NCBI GenBank assembly: GCA_022885665.1
Contig: JAGQDJ010000202.1
Span: 2,046,001-2,110,000, forward strand
Direction: 5' to 3'
Origin: Triops longicaudatus
Lineage: Eukaryota; Arthropoda; Branchiopoda; Notostraca; Triopsidae
DNA length: 64,000 nucleotides
Under the pieces are notes generated by a model that was not told the DNA's origin, searched no databases, and saw only the letters and a program-made list of their open reading frames with translations. A program made the translations under genes and the position numbers. Numbering within the stretch: the stretch's first letter is position 1; the number at the start of each line of letters is the position of its first letter. Shown here in pieces: positions 48,101-60,264 of this stretch.

Positions 48101-51100
48101 TTTGCTGACGAAGATAATCGCTCCATTGCTTCCTTACAACCCAAACATCCCGAGTCTTCCTTGAAATTACGGGCCAATCGGCATGAAACGGAAGACTTTT
48201 ACTTAACCGTAAGAAATACTTTTTTAACAAAAAGAAAAAAAGAAAAAGTGTACATATAAAAAATATTTTAAAAATATATATAAATTTTCATCTTTGAATT
48301 TCTTGTGTTTTCCTAACGTCGTATTTTTCCTTTTTCTTATTTTCTTTCTTATTACATATTATTTTCTCGTAAAATAATTTTCAGATTTCTTCACATATTT
48401 TATATTGCATTTTATACTTCGTTGAAAAAATATACATTTTTCGTTTTACAAATATATATCTTAGTTAATTTTGACGCATTTTCTCTTCAATTTTTAATTA
48501 AAAGAGTTGTATACTTGTTTAGAAATTTGGTGAATACATCAGCATCTCTAACCGAACGCACCGGCTCCAAGCACGCCAAGACCTTATTGAAAAGACGATT
48601 TGCGAACCAGGCTTCCAATTGGCCACGTCACCTAAACCTTCCACTGGTGGCGGTGCCGGTTTACCGGGATCGCAGAACGCGTTGCACAAACCTCGGCGTC
48701 GGCGAATAGGACGCACACCTTTAATGGGTCAACCGAAGCTTTTTGGTGGCAGCTTGGAAGAGTATTTGGAAGCCACCAATGTAGAAATTCCGCTGGTGGT
48801 GAAAAGCTGCATCCGAGTCATAAATCTGTACGGGCTGCATCATCAAGGCATCTTTCGAGTATCAGGTTCCCAGTTGGAGATCAACAACTTCAAAGAAGCC
48901 TTTGAGCGCGGGGAAGATCCGCTGGCTGATGTCACTGATGCATCCGATATCAATTCAGTCGCAGGCGTCCTGAAATTGTACCTAAGGGAATTACGTGAAC
49001 CGTTTTTTCCCATAGTCTTCTTCGATCAGTTTATGGAAATAGCTCGTAAGTTTTCATATTCAAAGTTAATGTCAAAACTATATAGAGACATATAGATAAG
49101 AATGAAAAACGCTAGAAAATAGAACTGAAAAGAAATAGAGCTCATGGAGTGTGAAACAATAAAAAGGGCTAAAATATATTGGGGTAGCTTACTGTTGTTT
49201 TTTCTTTTGTAGAATTGAATTCCAAAGAAGAGTTCACGGCCCGAATCCGCGAAGTCTTCCAAACATTGCCACGTCCTGTATTTGTAGTCATGCGCTACAT
49301 ATTTTCCTTCTTGAATCAGTAAGTCGTTTGTGACGAATTTCTCTTTTGGTGGTTTAGGACCACTTTGAATTGAACAGTAATTGATTGTCCTTTTTTCCGA
49401 ACAGTTTGTCCGAGTACAGTGATGAAAATATGATGGATCCGTATAATCTTGCCATTTGTTTTGGTCCTACGTTAGTCCCAGTGCCTGAAGATAAAGATCA
49501 AGTCCAGTACCAGAATCTGGTCAACGAGTTAATCAAGAATATTATCATCATGTCCGACGACATCTTCCCTAGCGATGGCGGCGCGATGTATGAAAAGTAC
49601 TTGACTCGTGAACCGGATGATGGGTAAATTTGAACTTCCTTATCTCTTCCAAAGCCAGTCGCCGAAATCGATACTTTTTGCACTTTGCTAAATCCAACGT
49701 TTGGTTTTAGGGAAATGGGAGAAGCTCCTTCAGAACCTATACAAGATGATGCTGACTCCGAAATTTGCCCTTCTGAAGACGGTAAAACTTTTATTTTGAA
49801 AGTCTATTTTTTACTTTTTATTTATTTATGTATTTTTTTTAACATGTATTTTGCATTCTTTCTTTCATGTCTGCCTTTAGTAAGCCTCTCTGACTATGAA
49901 TAGCATGCCTTTTCTGTTTCGGGGATTTTTTTTTGTACATTGATTAATTATTTGTTTGTAATTTAGTAAAGTTTTTCCTTACCGCATGATCCGAAGCCGT
50001 ATTTTGATTTTTTTCTTTTTTTCGGTTTGGTTCCCGTTTTTAGATTCGGTGTTCCGAGAAAAGGACATCAGTTTGCAGTTGTTTGGGAGTAAGTTTATTT
50101 TTTCGTCCTCCTTTTTGCGGTTTGGTTTTTGCGGGGAACGTTTTGAGATTGTAGTCGGTGGTTGTTTTATCCGTTTGTTTGTTTATCGTTTTTAGTGCTG
50201 TTTTATTAAGATTTATGTGTTCAGATTTACAAGATTAACACTTTTACCGGTGAATTTTTCTGACGTGTGTTTTCTTTTCTGTTTTTAGAAGCTGAAGCTT
50301 TGGAAGCCATTGCCCAGTTTGATTTCACAGCCCGATCTGCCAGAGAACTGAGTTTCAAGAAAGGAGAAACGTTAACACTGTTTAGCCAAGTATCGGGCGA
50401 TTGGTGGCGAGGAGCCAAAGACGGTTGCGAAGGTCTCATTCCAGATAAATACATCATGCTTCGCATTAGGTAATAGTGAATACACCAAACAGAACAAAAA
50501 TTGTTGATTTATTGCCCTTGTTTCCAGAGATGAAGATCGAGAGCGCTCCGAACCTTCCAGAAGCGTAACCAGTATGGGAGACGGCGGTCGTCCGCGAGTA
50601 CCGTCTGCGGATTCCGGCGTTCCGTCGTCTCCTTTAGTGTCGGCTGGCACGCCACTGGCGCCGTCGGACAACGTATTCCGCACCGAGTCAAGTGATCGTG
50701 TCGCTTTGGTGCGACCAACGAAACTTTCGAATCCTCTTTCCGTGTCCAATGACAACCTGGGAGAGAGTAACGATTCTTTGCTCCAGTCAACACCAGAGCC
50801 AATTATCCCAGAGACCAAGACTTCTATCACTGAGGTATTACAGACTTCTGTGTAGCGAACGAAAGCTCTGTTTCTGGTTGGCTGGGGCAATATTTTCTAT
50901 ACAAGCTTTTGTGTCCGTTTTTTTATGGCTTGCTTTTGCTTGCATTTTTACTGTTCGTTTCATGTTTCCTTTTTTTGTTGTAAATAATGTCTTTTTTATA
51001 TTTAGTAGTTGCAGCTGTATGGCAATACATGATCTCTCTAGTGCATTAATAGAACGCATGCCTTCGCTAGACAATTTATTTCAGTTAAGTTTTCATTATG

Positions 51101-52480
51101 CTTGCAAAGTCATCCGTAACACTCCCGAGTAATTGTTTGTGTCATATATCCATGTATTCCTTTCAGGCACAAAATGTAAGAGACGAAGATGAATTGGAAC
51201 AGTCCATCTCCCTAGCTACGGGAAGCATTAGCAACATGTCACTGTCATCCTCTGACCTAACGCTAGCCGACCGCGACGAGCGCAATAGTTTGGCAGAAAG
51301 TTTGAGCTTGAGTGAAGACGTAAGTCGATGCAACAGCTTCTCCAGCTTGTCTTCCATGGTCCAGAGCGAGAAGGATGCAGATTTTGGGAGAAATAGTTCC
51401 TTGGGCAGTAGCGAAAGCTTACGTGACTTGAGCACCAGTATCCATTCCGAAACCAACGTTGCCGACGAACCGCGGCATCATCGGCGTGTCAAGTCTGGAG
51501 TGACCGAAGGCGGGTTGAGCATGGGAGTGGGGCTTAAACTCGAAGACTGGGGTAGTCGTAGCATGTGTGAACAAAAAGTGGCAGGCAACACGAAAGGGTC
51601 TTTCACCCGGAAGCGGGATTTATGGGAAAAACGGTCTAACACGTCCGATTCGAGTGACGACAGCAATGTCCAACGTTCCTCGCGCCAATGGAATGCAACA
51701 CGTTCCGAATCGCAGCCGCAATCCATGCACAGTTTCGTTCCCCAATTACCCTTGCAGCTACGTCAGAAACACACGCCCGATTTGGTCATGGACCTCCCAG
51801 TTTCGGCCCTGCCTTCTGCCAGCGGCGATGGAGTACGGTTAAGAGCGTCGTCAACGTCGTCGTTGTCTTCCTCCCCGGCCATGGATTCGGTCTTTGACTC
51901 GGCCGTCGAACCGGAAAGCTCGAATCCAGGCAGCCCTCAAATGACAGCTGCAGAGACGTTCGCGATGCAAAGTCAAAACACGCTCAAAAAGAGTAGCACT
52001 TCCAAATCGTTGCCGAGGTCGGACTCGCCTGAACGCAAATCCGTGGATTTGACACCTCGGACGAGTATAAAAGATGACGGTAAAAGCGTGGCAGGTACGA
52101 GCCGTTTGACCGTTGTTGGACGCCATTTTGACCTGCCAGAAACGCGAACATCGGCGGTTGAATTAAAGTCCTTCTCTTCCTCGTCTTTCTCGTCGTTCGG
52201 GGCCAAAGCTGCAGCGTCTGATAATCCGACTGCCATCACATCAACGCCCCGCCCCCATACGCCTAAACTCGTTGCCAAATTTCCGAATTTGTATTGCACA
52301 CCCACGCCAGTGTTGCCTATCGCAACGGCAGGGGGCGTTCCCGTTTTTGAGTTACCGAATGCCGATCCTAATGCGCAAGCAAAGCCCCAGGTGAAGGTTA
52401 AACCCCAAGTTTTGAAGAAACCCACCTTGCCGCAAATGCCGTCACCCGAACCACATCGCAGAAACAATTCGCAGACTTAG
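43694..52480 (+). CDS. srgap: srGAP, SLIT-ROBO Rho GTPase-activating protein
   Basis: srGAPs bend membranes with an inverse F-BAR domain and switch off Rac, Cdc42 or Rho downstream of Robo. Exons: 43694-43787, 46309-46492, 46690-46855, 46935-47156, 47406-47534, 47613-47840, 47918-48208, 48523-49045, 49213-49318, 49405-49623, 49711-49781, 50044-50088, 50289-50469, 50528-50834, 51167-52480; phases agree; about 1,359 residues. The F-BAR domain (about 30-470) is followed by a RhoGAP domain (about 550-700) with the arginine finger in GIFRVSGS, then an SH3 domain (ALEAIAQFDFTA, DWWRG, GLIPDKYI). A long Ser/Pro-rich tail follows. Intron 1 is 2.5 kb, the longest here. The 45-base exon 50044-50088 is in phase whether used or skipped. 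Confidence 0.94.
44257..44299. repeat. Short inverted repeat (hairpin)
   Basis: The left arm AATACGACGTGCGGTTCTAT and the right arm ATAGAACCGACGTATT pair except for a four-base bulge, around a six-base loop. It lies in srGAP intron 1. It could be a palindrome of a small transposon end or simply a hairpin. Confidence 0.6.
45110..45183. repeat. 74-base A homopolymer containing one ambiguous base (N at 45159)
   Basis: A continuous A run interrupted only by a single N. Nothing else in the window is ambiguous. This is most simply a collapsed or joined homopolymer in the assembly, so the true length and the join should be treated as unknown. Confidence 0.9.
45610..45845. mobile_element. Candidate remnant of a pogo/Tigger-like nonautonomous element
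   Basis: The left end TTGAATCTCGTTGTAACGAA resembles pogo/Tigger terminal repeats, which often read like CGTTATAACGA. Near 45825-45840 the opposite strand reads AATAGAACGTCGTAAC, a diverged inverted copy. The inside is noncoding. The match is imperfect and I cannot confirm a TA target duplication. Confidence 0.25.
49881..49903 (+). other. Possible alternative terminal exon of srGAP
   Basis: After the acceptor CTGCCTTTAG an in-phase stretch would extend exon 49711-49781 by VSLSDYE and then stop at TAG 49901-49903. If used, it would make an srGAP isoform ending just before the SH3 domain. Sequence alone cannot show use. Confidence 0.25.
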
Positions 52481-52486
52481 AATAAA
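52481..52486 (+). terminator. AATAAA directly after the srGAP stop codon
   Basis: AATAAA begins at the base after the TAG stop. It may be a polyadenylation signal giving a very short 3' UTR, but the distance is unusually small, so a later site may be the main one. Confidence 0.3.
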
Positions 52487-53661
52487 GGCAGAATTTTCAA
52501 GCGAAGAAAAAAAGAGACAACCTAAACTTAACGCTCCGGGGAGTTGAAAAGTGAATCATTTCCAAATGTAGAGCAGGGGACGATGAGGGACCATTATGAA
52601 ACAGTTTGGTTTTGGAACTAGGAATGTGAAAAAGCAGGAACAAAGTTGAAAAGTCTTTTTTTTTTTTAATTCGTTTTCGCCAATATTTTATGTACGGGAC
52701 CGTGATGATCGGACTGGTCATTTTTAAGTGTAACGCATAATACTTGGCAAACTGGTATATATCATGCAGATCTTGCCATGGAGGCTTAAGCCTTATTCAC
52801 ACTACATGACTTGTTTTAGGGAATTGAATAACCCTATATTCTTGGAGATTTCTTTCCTTTTTTAGCCAGATCTATGATGAGTCACGTAGTGCGGACAAGG
52901 GTGTAAGTCTATGATAAATCGATGAGGTAATCCAGAACTTTAGCTGGATATGTCAGCAACTCTTTTTTCTTATGCATATTTTCTTTCTTTTTTAAGAGGC
53001 GAGATGTACGGCTCTCTCTTCGTTTTTTTCTAGTCTTCATTTCAAAGCATCTGATAAATCCATCACGAAGTGAAAGGAAGAGATTAACGAAGGATCACTC
53101 GTTTTGCTAATGTTCTTCACCTTGTTTACAAAAAAAACTGTTGCGTATTCAACTATAACTATTTTTTTTCCTTTTAACTCTTTATAATGTGCAGTATTGC
53201 TGTACTGTCGGCGTGGCTAGCACAGATTGCAGTTTCATTCATTTTCCTGAAGTGTTCGATGTTTTTAGAGTATCCATGCATGTATTGGGATTGTAACGCA
53301 AATACATTTTGATGCACTGGATTTTTTCCCGTTGCTTCTCGGTTTAGCTGTATCCTTCGCTACATTGGGATTTCGACTCAGGTGCTTAAAAGGCGACGGC
53401 AGTAAAATTATAGTACTGATGACTAGACGGTTAACGACTAATTCCATAGAAATATTGGGAATTATCATAATATAATATCCAGACAAATAACGATGAAAAC
53501 AATTCCACAATCCTATCCTTCTACACATTGAACCTGTATATCATAAAACCTATTGTAGAATGGCATTTAAGTTTTCCATTGTGCTACTAATAACCATGTA
53601 TTCTGAATTTAAACTATAGGAATTACGACATTTATTTAAACAGGTTTGGCATTGCAATTTC
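52481..53661. other. Convergent region between srGAP and the DEG/ENaC gene
   Basis: Holds the 3' UTRs of the two facing genes. AT-rich with several short T runs (for example near 52655). No gene recognised; the minus-strand frame at 53265-53528 has no family motif. Confidence 0.45.
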
Positions 53662-56151
53662 TCAAACCTGCCATTTTAAGCAGCATCGAAAGAAAAGCAT
53701 CACAATCTCCAGGATTGAAATGAGACTAGCTCCGAGGAAAAGCCCTAAGTTTCCGCCAACTTCCCCTATATCAAACCATCTATTTATATAGTAATTTATT
53801 TGTGAAATATTACTACTTACCAAGCCACTTAAGAAAGGTAGAAGTATGGCTTATACGCACTTGATACGTAAAAGTGGAGTAAAAGAAGTGTAGAACTACA
53901 GGCTGGGAACTGTTCAAAATAAGAAAACTTTAACAACCACATTCTTGGTCCAGAGCAATAGTGTTGCAATAATTAGCCCACTGAAGTTTATTTACTCTGA
54001 GATATTCAGGTACGCCTTTCTTGCGAGAAACTGGGTGTTGAATTCAGCATAGCTTGGTGATATCTCGTACAATTCAGTTATACATTCAATCGGGCATCTT
54101 GCTTTCTCTTCTAAGAATTTAAGTTACATACTCACTGAAGAAATCTTAAGAGTGTCGTACTTCTTAGGATATTCTTCCGTTGAAATTCTACAACTTGGTG
54201 AGGATCGCATAACGTATCCAACTCTGAAAAAGAATTGGTAAAATAACGAAGGAGTAGACAAGTCTATAGGGAAAATGAACGTACTTCCGTAATTGCAAAA
54301 GACTACTGAACAGTTCCGTTCTTTTCGATAATATTTCTGCATAAGGGACAAGTAGCAGTTGGATTCGCTATAGTAATCGTATTCAGGGATGTGTCTTTGG
54401 ACGTACTGGGAATCATTTGTGTGCACGCAAGTGCGTGGAGCCAAAACGTTATCTTCCAGTTCGCTATTATCAACCTGCAAATGTTAAATCCATGGAACAT
54501 CTTTTTCAACCTTCAATGAAGTTCTTCATTTCATGAGCTTGTCCAATTAACTCATTAACACATTTATATTTCGAATTTTCTGCTTACCATTGATTTCGTA
54601 ATGGGCACAGAGACCCAAGAATTAGGAGGTGCAAAACGTCCTCCGGTGTGCAAAACAGCTTCAATGTGAATAGCTGGGCTAGAAACAGCATAGTACAATC
54701 CTTTTTGTAGAATGTACTCTGGTTTGATAAGTGATTCATCAAAATCTAGTTTAAAAAAGAAGAAAAAAACGACACGCTGAGAGAAATAACGGAGAATATA
54801 CTTGTGACCGAATTATTAAGATGTGGAGTTATTAACTGACATATTTTAGGTTACGATGCTACAAAGGTTTACTGAAGGATGTCGTAGTAATAATAATACA
54901 AAATGGGCCAAGAATTTAGGGTATTAGCTTTAGTGTTTCTATATTTATTTTACTTATTATGTCGTTGGTATTGGGCAGTATGTATACCACAAAGCCGGCG
55001 TCTCGTGATGCATATACTTGTTTAATTTCATTGCCATGCGTGCTGATGCAGCTGCCGAAGATACTGACAAAAGATTCGGGATGGAAAAATTTTTTGCAAC
55101 AGTTGTCCGTGTCGTAACTAACCCCTGCTTGAGTGCACTTCGCAACTATGTCTTCACACCTGTCAAAAATAGATTAAAGGAAACTCACCCTGTTGGACCA
55201 GTCTTGTTGAAAATGCAACGAGCTAAACTGAAAAGCACTTCTTGTAAAAGAAAAAAAAATATTTTAAAAATATATAAAAAGTAGGCAACCCCGTGTTCGC
55301 TGAACAAGGACCAACATTGCAGTGGGTGAGTTTTAAATGTATAGTTATAGAATTGGTTAATAAACAAATAGAAGAGTTAAATAGAAAAGAAGTAGAAGAG
55401 TTAAAAAAATTGCATTCCGTTTATTTTGTTTGTGAAACACTGTTGGGTAATACGACGAAATATGCTTACTTTATTGCAGCTCTTTCAAATACACTTTTCA
55501 TCGTCAGATTTCCGCTGGTCAAAATACTGTCAAATTTCTCTTTCAGAGCTTTTAGTCTAACGGTGTCGTTCAAGGCAGACTGTCGAGCTGCGTTGTCCGA
55601 AGTTGCCAAGGTAAAATATGTCGCTGTTCTATTATCAAAACCCATTTCTGTTGAGAATGTAGGCAAATACGAAACAAAGGGAGGGATACATAAAACGTAT
55701 AAGTGTATTGTAAATTGTAGCCGGTGTAGTAACAACCTTTAAGTCGACTAGCATTAAAAATTGAAGCGTCGCAAATATGAATATCTGGCAGAATGACACC
55801 TCCGTCACTGTGATCGTTGCGCTCTATAAATTCTGTAATTAGTGTTCGGTTAAGCAAATTTTTCACACTTTGATACACCAAGAGGATTACGATACTCATA
55901 AAACAGAAAATCACTATCCCCCACACGATTCTTAAACAGAAAAGCTCGTTATGATTCACTAAATGAGCGAAACCGTGATTTGCTGTTGTGCGACAGAAAT
56001 TGTGCATAGGTTCACAAATTTTCCCTTTTTTTCTCCTTTTATACTTTAACGTGCTGGTAGGCCTAGATTGTTCTTTTAAGAATTCCTTGACTGTTAGCTC
56101 GCACGGCCGATGCATTTCTGTCAACTGGACGAGAAAGCACCATAGCGACAT
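53662..56151 (-). CDS. DEG/ENaC (pickpocket-like) sodium channel subunit
   Basis: These two-span, trimeric, amiloride-sensitive cation channels serve mechano-, chemo- and acid sensing in invertebrates. My joined model, in order: 56151-55737, 55647-55470, 55227-55189, 55159-54954, 54745-54588, 54474-54281, 54223-54128, 53909-53821, 53765-53662; about 492 residues, normal for the family. The N-terminus has CRTTANHGFAHL with the His-Gly gating motif, then TM1 (LRIVWGIVIFCFMSIVILLV). A Cys-rich extracellular part follows (LARCIFN, FFHPESFVSIFGSC). TM2 carries the selectivity filter Gly-Ala-Ser in GLFLGASLISILEIV. The exon borders near 54281, 54128 and 55227 needed nonobvious splice choices, so some joints may be wrong. 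Ligand unknown. Confidence 0.87.
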
Positions 56152-57775
56152 GCGTGTTTGAATTGGCCTCTACTTCACCAAAAAAGTGACTGTAAGTATG
56201 AGGACATTTGGTTCCGCCTTTCTTCTCAGAAAGGAACGGCATTATGTATTGAAATTACACAGTATGGATGACACTAAAGCGTGCCTCACATGAATAGGGT
56301 ATGTGAAGCATGTTACCCAATTGAGTGACTTGGTCCAAGGTTATTTAAAAGAATATTAGGCCGTCATAATCGCTAGCGTTTGAATCTTAAGGCGCTACTA
56401 CGTCGGTACACTGCAACAAACCAGCGTGATGGTCCCAAAAGCGATGCCAGTCATCGTAAATATTATATTATATATTATGTCACACACAAATCTACTTATC
56501 CATTTGTTTATATCGCAGAATTCAATGCATTCTCATAAACTCGTAATATTCGTCATGTATTTTCCGTGTACTTACAATGAAATTTCGTGTAGCGAAAAGC
56601 GCTGTTGGAAACGTTCGAAACGTTACAAACGAGAAAAATGTAGGAAATAAACATGCGAGTGCAAGCAATAGAAAGGTAGACCACATGCGTCACGAGACAT
56701 AATTTTGAATGGAAACGTATTTCCACTGAGCTAATATTCGTTATCTTTTAGAACGGCTGTTGTGACCTGTAAGCTAATATAACTGAAGAAAATGAAAGCA
56801 AATGTTATTGAATGAAATGAAAAGTAAGTGAAGCCTTCAAATTTTACGAATATGGCAAATGTTGTATTTAACAAGAAATACAAGAATCACACACACCCCA
56901 GTCAAAGATGAGCGCATAATGTCTGTGCTGGGAACTACTTATACTGTTAGTTGTGTAAGGCTAACTAAGACGCCCTCTTAATGTCAGCCCACACTTAACC
57001 CGCATGCAAAGAAAAGGTCTTAGTGCCACTGAGAAACACCATTCATTCCGGACAGAAATTCCTAATAATAGGGTTATTTTTCTTTTAATATTTATTTTAC
57101 TCTGTCATTCTCGTCACTTGTTGCAGGTAGTGTGACTGTCACTCTAATGAGTGGTCTTTTTCAGACGAAGCACATGTCTTTTGTCTATTATAGACGATTG
57201 GACGTTCTGGGAAAAGCTGTCATTACGCCAATCATGTGTAGTGTCGAGGGGACCTTAGAATAATAAAATATTTGTTGCTGCATAGGCAAATGGAGTTAGC
57301 TTTAGTTAAAGTGTTGGTATGAAGGACATGTAGCTCAGCATGGTTGACGAAAGACGATTAATCAATGTCACTGTCAAAGTAGCGTGTGTTCTGAGTTTGT
57401 GTGGTACGCTAGAAGACAAAAAACGCTGTTCAACACTGTTGATTCTCTTTGTACAGAGCTCCATTTATAACGAACTGCCGGCTATAATTGATGAAATTCC
57501 ACTGTAAATTTTCGACAATAAAGTTGCGTATTGAAGTACATATTAAGCACTACCTATATGTTTCACAAAACTTTCTTATAAATTGTGTTCTAGGTGTATA
57601 AATGTTTACCAAATCGGCGCGCTGAAAGTTTAAATATCCCTGAAATGTGGATAGCAGGGCCATCTATGAGATTAGTACACTTTCCACTTGAATGCCAACC
57701 TTTGCTATGGTCTGATGTAGCACTATCGGGACTTTACCCTTTTGTCGGCTAAATTTAGTCCCGTGAAGTGTAAAA
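56152..57775. other. Divergent region between DEG/ENaC and xylulokinase
   Basis: Holds both promoters. Near 57462-57500 the text CATTTATAACGAACTGCCGGCTATAAT again resembles pogo-like terminal sequence, but has no clear partner. No gene recognised. Confidence 0.4.
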
Positions 57776-60264
57776 ATGACTGAAGAAGAAGGAAACAAAA
57801 CAAACTACTACTTGGGATTTGATTTTAGTACTCAGCAGGTTAGTTATTAAAAATATACACAAAACACTTCAATTTGACGTAATACTTTGTGCAACAGGTG
57901 AAAGCCATTGTCATCAATGAAGATTTGGAAGTCGTTTGCGAAGCTGCAGTACAATTTGACAATGATTTACCTGAATTCCGCACATATGGAGGTGTTATTA
58001 AACAGCCGGATGATATTACCATCACTGCCCCCACAATTATGTGGGTAAAAGCCATCGATTTACTCATGGATAAACTGAAAGTCACGGGTATCAACTTTGA
58101 ATACATAACGGCAATATCTGGAGCTGGCCAAGTACAGTTACATTCTCTCTCTTGCATTGAATAGCAGACATATATTTGTAGCAAAATAAAATGAAAATCC
58201 GAGTTTTAAGTAAACAATTTAAAAATATCCGACATTAAGTGCAAGCCTACTTGGGTGAATTTAAGTAAAAGACAATAAAAATAATAGTATAGTTTACTAA
58301 TTATTAACAAAATAAATAAAAAGTCTCCTTAAAACCGAATTTTTTCATTTCAGCAACACGGGAGTGTCTACTGGAGAAAAGGTGCCGGAAAAGTCCTTGC
58401 CAACCTGGATCCCAGCAAATTTCTTTACGATCAGCTGTCTTCCTGCTTTGCCTTACCCGATTCACCTGTTTGGATGGATTCCAGCACAGGTCTAGAATGC
58501 AAAACGTTACAAGAAAAACTTGGTGGTGCCCAGGTAGACGCTATTAGAAAAGCGTGCCACGACTTTATTTATTTATTTTTGTTTTTCTCTGCCAGAACCT
58601 TGCTGATATAACGGGCTCCCGTGCATATGAGCGTTTCACAGGCAATCAAATTGCCAAAGTTTTCCATCAACGTCAAGATGCGTACCAAAATACTGAAGTA
58701 ATTGAACTGGTCTATTTCATGAGGTTTCAATTAATTAAATATATTAAGTTTCATTTTTAAGTTGTAGTAATTTATTGTTAAAATGGAAATGTCTTGTCAT
58801 AGAGAATTTCATTGGTAAGCAGTTTCGCATGTTCCATCTTTCTGGGCGCATACGCATCAATCGACATCGCAGATGGCTCTGGGATGAACTTGCTGGATAT
58901 TCGTTCGAAGACTTGGAATAATAATTGCTTAGAGGTGAGGACAAAGTATACTCAGTATTTTATTTACCTTTCCTTCTCTGATAAGGCGTGTGCCCCCGGT
59001 TTCGCAACTGATTTGGCTGAAAAATTGGGAAACGTGGCATCGAGTACAACTGTACTCGGTCCTATAAGTCGCTTTTTCGTTGAAAGATTCGGCTTTCGGG
59101 CAGAATGCCATGTAGTGACTTTTACTGGTGATAACCCCGCATCGCTAGCTGGTAAAGCGTCTCGAGTTTCCATTTTGCTCAGCATTGAACGAGGTCTCGT
59201 GTCTTGTTTGTCGCATAGGCATGAGACTCAAGGAAGGTGATATTGCTGTAAGCCTGGGCACAAGCGATACCTTATTTGTGTGGCTGAACCAGCCCAAACC
59301 GGCCCTAGAAGGCCACATTTTTTGCAACCCGGTTAACCCGGATGCTTATATGGCCTTATTATGGTAAAATTTCCTTCTAAGAAATCTGTGTTTAGGAAAT
59401 CAAGACAAATATATTCATAAATTCTGTTTTCCCATCTTAGTTTCAAAAATGGGTCAATGATGCGAGAAGCTGTGCGCAATGAATATGCCGAAAAGTCGTG
59501 GGACCAATTTGCGTCGCTATTACAAAGCACGCCGCGGGGCAATTTTGGCTACATGGGCCTATACTTCGACGTACCGGAAATAACTCCCGCATTAAGCGGT
59601 CGCTTCCGTTTTAACCAAGTTGGGGATGAAGTGAACAAATTTGCTAGTCCGGAAATTGAAATTCGCGCGCTTATTGAGGGACAATTCCTGGCCAAGAGGT
59701 TCCATGCTGAAAAACTGGGCTTTTGTATAGGTAATTCCTTTTGTAAAAAGTGTATTAATAAAAGACAATGTGATTAGATGATACAACGCGAATTTTGGTG
59801 ACTGGAGGCGCTTCGCAGAATTCAGCTATCTTACAAGTGTTGTCAGACGTTTTCAACGCGCCTGTGTACACTCAGGTACTGCGGAGTTTTCTCTGGCCTT
59901 GTATTATTAACTCTTCCTTAATATTTTGAAGGACGTGGCAAATTCAGCATGCTTAGGCGCCGCTTATATAGCCAAGTTCGCTGTGAAATCGTACGAGAAT
60001 AAATCAGAAGGAAAACCTGCATTAGATTTCACTGAAATAACAGCGCAAGGGTCGGAGTTCAGACTTGTTTGTAACCCACATACAGACGCATCTCAGGTGC
60101 GGTTCTTATCAGAATTGTTTATATCAAATTACGGTTCCTAATTACACGTTTTATTCATGTATTTTTTAATATATTAGATTTACGATGCAATGACAGAGCG
60201 CTATGGTCAGCTCGAACACGTTGCAGAGCAGTTACAGAAAATGCGTTTTATGACGGGAGCTTAG
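57776..60264 (+). CDS. xylb: Xylulose kinase (XYLB, FGGY family)
   Basis: It phosphorylates D-xylulose to xylulose 5-phosphate in the cytosol, joining the glucuronate-xylulose pathway to the pentose phosphate pathway. Eleven exons: 57776-57838, 57898-58131, 58354-58533, 58596-58697, 58803-58934, 58986-59151, 59219-59363, 59441-59730, 59778-59875, 59932-60096, 60178-60264; phases agree; about 553 residues (human 536). Conserved blocks are YYLGFDFSTQQVKA at the N-terminal ATP site, GAGQQHGSVYW with the substrate-binding His, PVWMDSST, TGDNPASLAG, VSLGTSDTLF (phosphate loop) and ILVTGGASQNSAILQVLSDVF near the C-terminus. The start is the first ATG of an open exon that enters conserved sequence. 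Confidence 0.96.

Noticed and set aside
51163..52467. Minus-strand frames of up to 164 codons
   Set aside because: Antisense to the long last srGAP exon; the plus frame of 438 codons continues srGAP in phase.
27357..52480. BRICK1 and srGAP as linked actin regulators
   Set aside because: They are 16 kb apart on opposite strands, with Brahma, YOD1 and a protease in between; no sign of functional linkage.
55293..55742. 149-codon plus-strand frame
   Set aside because: Antisense to a DEG/ENaC exon and introns; the minus strand joins in phase to channel motifs.
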